A DNA stretch of 28,923 bases, from assembly GCA_045546695.1 (NCBI GenBank), contig JAZQDE010000050.1, positions 1-28,923 on the forward strand, in the 5' to 3' direction. Every line of letters starts with the position of its first letter. The stretch's first letter is position 1. Below are positions 17,136-24,195 of this stretch, piece after piece. This stretch comes from SIG424 sp045546695 (lineage in GTDB: Bacteria; Bacillota; Clostridia; UBA1212; UBA1255). Position numbers and translations under genes: made by a program. A model generated the notes under the pieces. It did not search any database and had not been told where the DNA came from. It saw only the letters and a program-made list of their open reading frames with translations.

Positions 17136-18398
17136 TCAGCAGTGAAGACCGGAACTGACTACATATTTCTTACCATTTGAATTCACAGCGATTTCTATGT
17201 AAAAATATGTAACATTATCAGGTAAAATGGCCTCCGCCATGAATTGTCCACCATCAAGTCGGACGATTGATGCAGCGGAGGTTTTCCATTTATAGGGAAG
17301 GTAAGATTTAGTATCATCCTCAGGAATAACGTACTCATATGGATGCTCCGTCTGGTAATAAATGGTAGCTTCATATGTGGCTGCCGGATTCTTTTCACCG
17401 GTGAAAAGAACAGAAAAGCGGCCGGGCGCATCAACGCCGGGCCCCTCAATGCCGGGTCCCTCAACGCCGACGGACTCGCCCGTAATATAAGTAAACAAAC
17501 CGGGGTCTTTTATCATCGCATCTGCATATCTGTATATTTCATGACAAGGATACGCGTTTTCATTCCAGCAACAACTGTGACCATGCACCCAGCCAGACTT
17601 GATACTGAGCTGGGTATACTTGTTAAAAGCGCGGGTATGGTAAAAAGATTTTGTATTGGAATTTGCAGAAAAACAATTATCATCATTCATGCACAGCCAT
17701 AAAATGGGAATATTTACATTATCGAATCTGTCCTGGGCAAGCCACAGACGAGATGCAACCGGATTTGAAAACCGGGATTTCATAAACGAGTGGGCTTCGT
17801 CAAGATAGCCTGAACCATAAACAGGAATTGCAAAAGCAAAATGATTTTCATAGCCGAGCGCGATTGACAAGATAACGGCGCCCCAGGAAATACCAACTGC
17901 GCCTACCTTACCGGGGTCAACGCAGTCAAGACTTGTGATAACGTCGTACGCACGAAGCACCTGGAAAACAGCGTGGTGAATCCACATTTCATCAAGAGAC
18001 TGGGTATCACTGAGCTTCATGTCGTCGTTATAAGGAGCCGGGGTATATCCATCTTCTGCAAACACACCCTCGAGATTGCGCGTCCATTCGGTAACCTCGC
18101 AGCCCTCCTGCACACCGGCATTGACAATTTTTGGAAACAGACCAACCGTACAAATTGAGATAGCCGCGTATCCGCGATTGTTCCATTGCTTTACCCATTG
18201 AGGAAAAGGATAGCCGGCGCCGCCGTGCACGAGCACAACAGCCGGCACTTTTGTACCTTCGGGAATGCTGTCGGGCACACCCATATACGCAAAAACCTTA
18301 GTTTTCTTGCCGTTTTTTTCAACAGAATCATATGTAAGCGCAAAAATCCCCTCATTTTCACCAGTGGGATTAAACGAGGGGACATACTTAATATTCAA
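17136..18398 (-). CDS. Alpha/beta hydrolase (acetyl-xylan esterase / dienelactone hydrolase-like)
   Basis: A 420-residue hydrolase. The oxyanion-hole region is VVLVHGGAG (54-62), the nucleophile elbow is GISWG (Ser171), the acid is probably in CMNDDN (Asp239/240), and the base is in GWVHGHS (His272 or His274). The fold continues to about 300. A GPG-rich joint of three related five-residue units (312-326) then leads to a beta-rich C-terminal domain of about 95 residues that is not part of the common fold. No signal peptide is visible. The start is TTG at 18398, with AAGAAGGTG just before it; the next in-frame Met (39) would cut into the fold. It follows the transglutaminase-like gene by 24 bases and is probably co-transcribed. 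Likely an esterase or peptidase of unknown substrate. Confidence 0.8.
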   Translation of the reverse strand: MNIKYVPSFNPTGENEGIFALTYDSVEKNGKKTKVFAYMGVPDSIPEGTKVPAVVLVHGGAGYPFPQWVKQWNNRGYAAISICTVGLFPKIVNAGVQEGCEVTEWTRNLEGVFAEDGYTPAPYNDDMKLSDTQSLDEMWIHHAVFQVLRAYDVITSLDCVDPGKVGAVGISWGAVILSIALGYENHFAFAIPVYGSGYLDEAHSFMKSRFSNPVASRLWLAQDRFDNVNIPILWLCMNDDNCFSANSNTKSFYHTRAFNKYTQLSIKSGWVHGHSCCWNENAYPCHEIYRYADAMIKDPGLFTYITGESVGVEGPGIEGPGVDAPGRFSVLFTGEKNPAATYEATIYYQTEHPYEYVIPEDDTKSYLPYKWKTSAASIVRLDGGQFMAEAILPDNVTYFYIEIAVNSNGKKYVVSSGLHC

Positions 18399-18422
18399 AA
18401 CCGCACCTTCTTTTCACGGGTA

Positions 18423-19766
18423 TTAAACAGTGAGCAGAACGAACACTGTGCCGGCGCCGATATATGCATGGCCTTCAACAACGTATTTATCGGAAAGCTT
18501 CTGAAGAAAACCATTTATGAAAGAATCACGCACGCCACTTTCCATGCCGTTGAGCAAAGCAAAGTTAATGAGGAAAAATTCTTTGTCGGTCATATCTTCC
18601 TGAAGACCAAGGCCGTCAACGTATTCAACCGCACTGTCCAGGGCTGCCTGAACGTCGGTCGCGTCGATGTTCACGTCAACATTCTGATAATCATAACGCT
18701 CGTCTGTACATGCAGGGACGAGGTCCTTTATCGAATCATCATAATATGAATTTGCAAGCTTAACTTTGTCTGAAGCACACAGGAAAGAAAAAACGTCTGT
18801 GGACTGGATAACCTGATAAACTGCGGCATCGTTCGACGGGTCAAGGTGGTAATAAGAGCCATCTATTTCGGCAACACACCATGCGTGACCTGCGGAAGTT
18901 GCATCGCCGGCATAAAACACACTGAAACATTCAATCTCAGCCATGTTGAAAAGCATCGTCAATGCATTGGAAAAACCATCACAATTTGTTGTGCCACCGC
19001 ACAAAGCATCGTATAGCGCGCAGACTGTATTGCTGTTGTAGTTTTCATCCGTTGTAAACGCCGTATTGCAAACAAGGTATTCATACAAATATTTTGCAAC
19101 TTCGTATTCCGTTTCAAACTCCTCGGGGATGCTCTCTACAATACTGAGCGCCTTTTCATACGCAAGCTCATTCTGCTCCTTTTTTTCTTCATTCATATTG
19201 GGGAAGAAGAGATATACAAAATTATTTCTTGTCAGAATCGTGCGCTCTAAATTGATCTCGATGAAAGGATTGTCGCACAATACGTAGAATGAAGCTTTTG
19301 ACAACATTTCAGGAGTGAAAGTTTTTGTTGAAAAGCCAATGTAGTTGTATCCGACCGAATACGCATAAAGAATAGAATCATAGACAACCTTTTCGTTGTC
19401 GGAAAGATTCTTTCTGAAAAACTCACTGTTTACATTTTTCTTGTTAGAAGAAGGAATATCGCTTGTTTTTATGGAAACAAAGGATTCTTCGTCTGATTCG
19501 CTGTATATCACGTCGTCAACATTGTCCAGATCCTCAAGATCATTCAGGTTATTCTGTGGATTTGTGATGTAGTCAATATATTCTTGCGTAACGTTGGAAA
19601 AATGAACGCTGCCCGACCTTTGAGCATCTTTCTTCATTGTAAAGAAAATAATGACGGATATTGTAATCAATATTGTAGCCGCCACAAAAATCAAAATAAG
19701 TCTCATAACTGTATTGTTATGCTTGTTTTCCGCTGTTATGTTTTCGTTGTGAGTGTTATTATTCAA
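18423..19766 (-). CDS. Membrane-anchored transglutaminase-like cysteine protease/protein
   Basis: A 447-residue protein with a short polar N terminus, one membrane helix (about 22-44) and a long extracellular part. The transglutaminase-like core carries the triad Cys262 (TTNCDGFS), His294 (AGHAWC) and Asp309 (HLDPSND). In bacteria this fold usually acts as a protease or peptide-crosslinking enzyme at the cell surface; the actual reaction is unknown. The region 75-110 is acidic and probably a disordered stalk. The start codon is TTG at 19766, supported by GAGGT six bases upstream; the first internal Met (21) has no ribosome site. A sigma-A-like promoter lies at 19798-19825. First gene of a two-gene minus-strand operon with the alpha/beta hydrolase. 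Confidence 0.83.
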   Translation of the reverse strand: MNNNTHNENITAENKHNNTVMRLILIFVAATILITISVIIFFTMKKDAQRSGSVHFSNVTQEYIDYITNPQNNLNDLEDLDNVDDVIYSESDEESFVSIKTSDIPSSNKKNVNSEFFRKNLSDNEKVVYDSILYAYSVGYNYIGFSTKTFTPEMLSKASFYVLCDNPFIEINLERTILTRNNFVYLFFPNMNEEKKEQNELAYEKALSIVESIPEEFETEYEVAKYLYEYLVCNTAFTTDENYNSNTVCALYDALCGGTTNCDGFSNALTMLFNMAEIECFSVFYAGDATSAGHAWCVAEIDGSYYHLDPSNDAAVYQVIQSTDVFSFLCASDKVKLANSYYDDSIKDLVPACTDERYDYQNVDVNIDATDVQAALDSAVEYVDGLGLQEDMTDKEFFLINFALLNGMESGVRDSFINGFLQKLSDKYVVEGHAYIGAGTVFVLLTV

Positions 19767-19797
19767 AGCGATACCTCAATTAAATTAATTACCCTCT

Positions 19798-19825
19798 ATT
19801 TTACCATAGAATACGAAAAAAACAA
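19798..19825 (-). promoter_or_regulatory. Candidate promoter of the transglutaminase-like gene
   Basis: Read on the minus strand, TTGTTT (19820-19825) and TAAAAT (19798-19803) are 16 bases apart, followed by GAGGT and the TTG start. It lies back to back with a plus-strand promoter in the same 134-base divergent region. Confidence 0.45.
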
Positions 19826-19835
19826 CTATATGTAT

Positions 19836-19863
19836 TTGCATTCTGTTGCGATTGTGGTAGAAT
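19836..19863 (+). promoter_or_regulatory. Candidate promoter of the M20-like / MBOAT / hisA operon
   Basis: TTGCAT (19836-19841) and TAGAAT (19858-19863) are 16 bases apart, upstream of AAGGAGG (19886-19892) and the GTG start at 19901. No other promoter-sized gap exists before hisA, so this probably drives all four genes. Confidence 0.45.
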
Positions 19864-19900
19864 CGCAGGTAGTGTTTTACGCAAAAAGGAGGACTAAGCG

Positions 19901-20581
19901 GTGGAGGAATTTATAAACATATGTCGCTTTTCACAGGAAGAGTTAAAAGAATACGTATACGGACGTCTGAAAAAGACGCATACGGATGTCAGAAAAGGTG
20001 ACGGCTACGTATTGGCAAAAGGCAGCTTTCCTGTGCTTCTTGTTGCTCACATAGACACAGTCCACAAGAGCCTTCCCGAAGAGATTATCGTATACGATTC
20101 GCTGGGAATAATTACCAGTCCGCAGGGTATAGGCGGAGACGACAGGTGCGGCGTATATATGATTTTCGAGGTGCTGAAAAAATACAATTGTTCTGTGCTT
20201 TTTTGCGAGGATGAAGAATTGCATGGTGTCGGATCGGGAAAATACGTCCTGAGCAAGGATGCGGAGGCACCATTTTTTAACTATATTATAGAATTTGACA
20301 GAAAAGGCTGTTATGACGCGGTGTTTTATGCATGTGAAAATCAAAGATTTATTGATTTTATCACAAAAGAGCACTACGCAAAGGGCAAAGGTACGTTTAC
20401 AGACATCTGCGTGCTGTCGCCACATTTTGACAGGGCAAGTGTGAATCTGTCTTCGGGATATTACCGTGCGCACAGCACAAGAGAATACGTTGTGTGGCAG
20501 GATATGGTAAAAAATATCGTACAGGCCTGCCGGATTCTGGCAGAGACAAGTGAAAAAGACGTATTTTATTTTTCAGAATAA
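19901..20581 (+). CDS. Small M20/M28-like zinc hydrolase
   Basis: A 226-residue protein with the metal-ligand pattern of co-catalytic zinc peptidases: VAHIDTVH (His50, Asp52), GIGGDDRCGV (Asp80/81), CEDEELHGVGS (Glu105/106), EFDRKG (Asp133) and a late His in RAHSTREY (191). It is shorter than typical M20 enzymes and has no room for their dimerisation domain, so it resembles a minimal M28-type catalytic core. No signal peptide. The start is GTG, with AAGGAGG (19886-19892) eight bases upstream. It is first in a tight run with the MBOAT gene (13-base gap). The substrate is unknown: a peptide, an amide or an acyl-amino acid would fit. Confidence 0.75.
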   Translation: MEEFINICRFSQEELKEYVYGRLKKTHTDVRKGDGYVLAKGSFPVLLVAHIDTVHKSLPEEIIVYDSLGIITSPQGIGGDDRCGVYMIFEVLKKYNCSVLFCEDEELHGVGSGKYVLSKDAEAPFFNYIIEFDRKGCYDAVFYACENQRFIDFITKEHYAKGKGTFTDICVLSPHFDRASVNLSSGYYRAHSTREYVVWQDMVKNIVQACRILAETSEKDVFYFSE

Positions 20582-20594
20582 GGAGAATTGACAG

Positions 20595-22007
20595 ATGGTA
20601 TTTTCTGGATTGCCATTTTTATTTGTATTTTTACCGGTTTGCCTGTTGGCATACTTCTTGATGCCGAACATTAAGGCAAAAAACGTAGTACTGCTCATTG
20701 CATCGCTTACTTTTTACGCAATCGGCGAGCCGATATGGGTTTTTCTGATGATACTGTCAGCATTTGTAAATTATGGTGCAGGACTGATTATTGATAAAAA
20801 AAGAGGCACCGTATATGCAAAAATGGCGCTGATCGGTGCTATCGCTGTCGGAATAGGATTCCTTGTTGCATTCAAATATCTTGATTTTCTGATTCAGACC
20901 ATAAACAGTCTGCTTCCGTTTTCAAGGTTGCCGCTTACAAATATTGCCTTGCCGATAGGTATATCGTTTTTCACATTCCAGACTATGTCGTATACGATTG
21001 ACGTATATAAAAACAGGGTCGGCGTTCAGAAAAATTATTTCACATTCTTGCTGTTCGTATCTCTCTTTCCTCAGCTTATCGCAGGCCCGATTCTCAGATA
21101 TTCCGATGTGGCAGCCCAGCTTGAAAACAGAACAACGACAACAGATGGTTTTTGCCGCGGTATAACGAGATTTATCGTCGGATGTGCCAAAAAAGTGTTG
21201 CTTGCAAACACGATAGGTGAGGTCGCGACGCTGATTTTCACAGAAAAATATATAGCAGAGGGCGTTTCGGTCGGCGGTACGTGGATTGGCGCCTTGTGCC
21301 TCGCATTGCAGATTTATTTTGACTTTTCCGGTTATTCGGATATGGCAATCGGCCTTGGATACATGTTCGGATTCGAATATGGCGAAAACTTCAATTATCC
21401 ATATATTTCCAGATCTGTTACCGAATTCTGGCGCAGATGGCATATTTCGCTCGGCTCATTTTTCAGAGATTACGTGTACATACCGATGGGCGGCAACAGA
21501 AAACACCAACTCGTAAACCTGCTTGTGGTGTGGTCTCTTACCGGATTATGGCACGGCGCAAGCTGGAATTTCGTACTGTGGGGACTATACTATTTCGTCT
21601 TCCTTGCGCTGGAAAAATTTGTCTTAAGACGCAAGCTTGAAAAGGTTCCTGTTCTGAGCAACGTAATTACGCTGCTGATTGTTGTAGTCGGCTGGGTGCT
21701 TTTCTTCTTTGAAGATATGAGCCAGTGCCTTACAGCTCTTGGAAATATGTTCGGCCTCGGCGGCGCGCCGCTGTGGAGCTCGTCGCTCACGACACCTGTT
21801 ATAAACAACATCGCTTTCATCGCAATCGGCATCATAGCGTGCCTGCCAATCGGTAAATTTGTCGGTGAAAAGGTAAGGCAAATCAAGGAAACAAAGCCGA
21901 CTGTATGGTTTGCGGCAAGCATGACGTTCAACATTGTTTTGCTGTTCGTATGCGTGGCAGCTTTAGTTGGCGCGGCATATAACCCGTTCTTGTATTTCAG
22001 ATTCTGA
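20595..22007 (+). CDS. MBOAT-family O-acyltransferase (AlgI/DltB-like)
   Basis: A 470-residue polytopic membrane protein of the MBOAT family, which moves acyl groups across the membrane onto extracytoplasmic glycans. Signatures are PIGISFFTFQTMSYTIDVY (120-138), FPQLIAGPILRY (158-169), YFDFSGYSDMAIGLG (241-255), NFNYPY, FWRRWHISLGSFFRDYVYIP (the RRWHIS His is 283) and the catalytic GLWHGASW (His320). It has about ten hydrophobic segments. Length and motifs match AlgI-type members. The ATG follows AAGGAG 14 bases after the previous stop. The next gene encodes the DHHW protein that commonly partners such MBOATs. Likely role: O-acetylation of an exported polysaccharide or wall polymer; the target is not visible here. 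Confidence 0.93.
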   Translation: MVFSGLPFLFVFLPVCLLAYFLMPNIKAKNVVLLIASLTFYAIGEPIWVFLMILSAFVNYGAGLIIDKKRGTVYAKMALIGAIAVGIGFLVAFKYLDFLIQTINSLLPFSRLPLTNIALPIGISFFTFQTMSYTIDVYKNRVGVQKNYFTFLLFVSLFPQLIAGPILRYSDVAAQLENRTTTTDGFCRGITRFIVGCAKKVLLANTIGEVATLIFTEKYIAEGVSVGGTWIGALCLALQIYFDFSGYSDMAIGLGYMFGFEYGENFNYPYISRSVTEFWRRWHISLGSFFRDYVYIPMGGNRKHQLVNLLVVWSLTGLWHGASWNFVLWGLYYFVFLALEKFVLRRKLEKVPVLSNVITLLIVVVGWVLFFFEDMSQCLTALGNMFGLGGAPLWSSSLTTPVINNIAFIAIGIIACLPIGKFVGEKVRQIKETKPTVWFAASMTFNIVLLFVCVAALVGAAYNPFLYFRF

Positions 22008-22023
22008 CAGGGGGCAAGCTGAT

Positions 22024-23430
22024 ATGAAAGATAGTAAAAAAATTACAAAAATATATGAAATTATACTGATTGCAGTTTTCGTCCTGTTTTTAGGCGGAAT
22101 GGGCATATACAGCCTTGTCGATGAAAATCCGACAGTATCAGAAAAAGAACAAAGGCCTCTCAAGCAATTTCCTGATTTTTCCATATCATCATATTTTGAC
22201 GGAAGTTTCATGCAGGATACTCAGGACGCATATGCTGACACATTCCCGATGAGAGAATTCTTCGTTTCGGCAAGCTCGACGCTAAAACAGCTCATGACAG
22301 TTACGATAAACGACGAGATTTTCATCGGTACGAGTGATGACGGCACGCAGTCTGACAACGAAGAAAGCCCGTGGGATGACGATGACGTAGTTGTTGTGAA
22401 TCCGAACGAGGGCTACGAATGGGATACGTCCGGCACGAGACTTCCCGGTGCGACACCACGCCCGGCAGCGACACTTCCGCCATCAGAAACAAATCCTGCA
22501 GACCCTGCACCGGCTCCGACTGTAGCGCCCGGCGGCAGTGAAGAAGTCAAAGGCGGCGTAATCATTCAGGGCGACAGGGGAATGGACGTTTTCAACGGCA
22601 CACAGGAAACGGCCGACGCCTATATTGACTTTGTCAATAATTTAAGTAACAAGTTCAAGGACAAAAACGTAATATCGCTGACTGCGCCGACATCTATTTC
22701 AATGTATGGCCCGTCAAAATATATCAGCGGACTTCAGGACCAGAAGGCATGGATTGATTATATTTCAACACGCCTTGATACAGCAGTGAGCATAGATATT
22801 TTCGACACACTCAAGGCGCACAAAAACGAATATATTTATTTCAACACTGACCACCACTGGACAGTAACGGGCGCGCATCTTGCATACGAGGCTCTCACCG
22901 GGCGCCTTGGCATGACGCCGGTTGATGTCAGCAGGCTTAAGAGTCAGTCTATAGACGGCTTCCTCGGCACTATGTACACTACCACAAACAGCAACGTCCT
23001 TAAAAACAACCCGGACGAGGTGAAATATTATATCCCGGCCGTCGCGTCGACGTGCATAGCTCACTACGACAGGGAAGATTTGTCAAAAACGAAGGAAATC
23101 GCGCTCGTGGCGCGCCCTGACGGCAATAACAAATATGAGGTATTTGTTTCAGGCGACAACCCGCTGACTGTCATAAAAAGTTCAGCAGGCACAGGCAGGT
23201 CGGCTGTGATTATAAAGAATTCATACGCAAATGCGTTGATTCCTTTCCTGGCGCACAATTACGACAATCTCTACATTATCGACCCGAGACACGTAAATAC
23301 AACGATTGAAAACGGTCTTAATCTTGAAAAATATCTTGCAAATAAGGATGTGGATGATATCATTATCTGTATGCATATGAACCACGTTATGACGCCGTCT
23401 GTTATAAAATGTCTTAACCGCCTCATATGA
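22024..23430 (+). CDS. DHHW-family, AlgJ/AlgX-like SGNH protein partnering the MBOAT
   Basis: A 468-residue membrane-anchored protein with one N-terminal helix (about 8-28), FPMREFF near 75, and the family motif DHHW (276-279) inside YFNTDHHWTVTGAH. A candidate SGNH serine lies in IKNSYANAL (Ser400). DHHW proteins finish the O-acylation started by MBOAT partners outside the membrane. Residues about 103-179 are an unusual low-complexity insert: first acidic (DDDDVVVV), then Pro/Ala/Thr-rich (ATPRPAATLPPSE and APAPTVAPGG), like a surface linker. The ATG at 22024 is used because AGGGGG (22009-22014) precedes it; an upstream TTG at 21967 lies within the MBOAT gene. It begins 16 bases after the MBOAT stop. 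Confidence 0.88.
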   Translation: MKDSKKITKIYEIILIAVFVLFLGGMGIYSLVDENPTVSEKEQRPLKQFPDFSISSYFDGSFMQDTQDAYADTFPMREFFVSASSTLKQLMTVTINDEIFIGTSDDGTQSDNEESPWDDDDVVVVNPNEGYEWDTSGTRLPGATPRPAATLPPSETNPADPAPAPTVAPGGSEEVKGGVIIQGDRGMDVFNGTQETADAYIDFVNNLSNKFKDKNVISLTAPTSISMYGPSKYISGLQDQKAWIDYISTRLDTAVSIDIFDTLKAHKNEYIYFNTDHHWTVTGAHLAYEALTGRLGMTPVDVSRLKSQSIDGFLGTMYTTTNSNVLKNNPDEVKYYIPAVASTCIAHYDREDLSKTKEIALVARPDGNNKYEVFVSGDNPLTVIKSSAGTGRSAVIIKNSYANALIPFLAHNYDNLYIIDPRHVNTTIENGLNLEKYLANKDVDDIIICMHMNHVMTPSVIKCLNRLI

Positions 23431-23445
23431 CGTAGGAGGTAATTT

Positions 23446-24195
23446 ATGGTATTCAGACCATGTATTGATATACATCAGGGTAAAGTAAAACAAATTGTCG
23501 GCTCTTCTTTGAAGGACGATTGCGGCGCGCAGGAAAATTACGTGTCAGATTTTGGCAGTGAATATTATGCCCGTATGTTCAAAGATGACGCTCTGCGTGG
23601 CGGCCACGTCATTATGCTTGGTAAATCCTGTGAAAACCGCGAAGCGGCTATCGCAGCTCTCAACGCATATCCCGGCGGACTTCAGGTAGGCGGGGGCATA
23701 ACGGCCGATAATGCCATGGAATATATAAATGCTGGCGCATCGCACGTCATCGTGACTTCTTACGTCTTTGACAGCACGGGTTTTAATGAAAATAATCTTT
23801 CGTTGCTCGAAAAAGCGTGCGGCAGAGAGAAAATAGTTCTCGACCTCAGTGCTGTGGAAAAAAATGGCAAATATTATATCGCGGCAGACAGGTGGCAGAC
23901 GATTACAGACGTTGAAGTCAATGATGATTTTCTTAATAAACTTTCATCTCATTGCGATGAATTTCTCGTTCATGCAGTGATGAATGAAGGTAAAAAGCAA
24001 GGCGTTGATGAAAAGTTGATAGCACTGCTTTCCTTTTCACCGGTACCTGTAACGTATGCAGGCGGCATCGGCTGCTACGAAGATATAGAGGTAATAAATA
24101 AAGTCGGACGCGGCCGGGTAGACTTTACCGTCGGCAGCGCCCTGGATATTTTTGGTGGTTATATGGAGTACAATCTTGTTAAAAAATACAAGTAA
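23446..24195 (+). CDS. hisA: Eukaryotic-type ProFAR isomerase (HisA/HIS6 type)
   Basis: A 249-residue (beta/alpha)8 isomerase of histidine biosynthesis. It has features of the yeast/plant HIS6 branch rather than the usual bacterial HisA: RPCIDIHQGKVKQIVGSS at the start, YYARMFKDD, GGHVIMLG, LQVGGGI, AGASHVIVTSYVF, IVLDLSA, WQTITDVEVN, YAGGIG and GRVDFTVGSALDIFGG at the end. The length fits a complete enzyme. The ATG is preceded by GGAGG. It is the fourth gene in line, 15 bases after the DHHW gene, with no other his gene nearby. The stop abuts that of spoIVA on the other strand with zero spacing. Confidence 0.92.
   Translation: MVFRPCIDIHQGKVKQIVGSSLKDDCGAQENYVSDFGSEYYARMFKDDALRGGHVIMLGKSCENREAAIAALNAYPGGLQVGGGITADNAMEYINAGASHVIVTSYVFDSTGFNENNLSLLEKACGREKIVLDLSAVEKNGKYYIAADRWQTITDVEVNDDFLNKLSSHCDEFLVHAVMNEGKKQGVDEKLIALLSFSPVPVTYAGGIGCYEDIEVINKVGRGRVDFTVGSALDIFGGYMEYNLVKKYK

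Noticed and set aside
18186..18749. 187-residue plus-strand frame spanning the hydrolase and transglutaminase genes
   Set aside because: It crosses the junction of two well-supported minus-strand genes and has no protein-like motifs.
19943..20473. 176-residue minus-strand frame
   Set aside because: Antisense to the zinc hydrolase gene, whose metal ligands show that the plus strand is the coding one.
20922..21443. 173-residue minus-strand frame inside the MBOAT gene
   Set aside because: The plus strand encodes a clear MBOAT protein here; the antisense frame has no family features.
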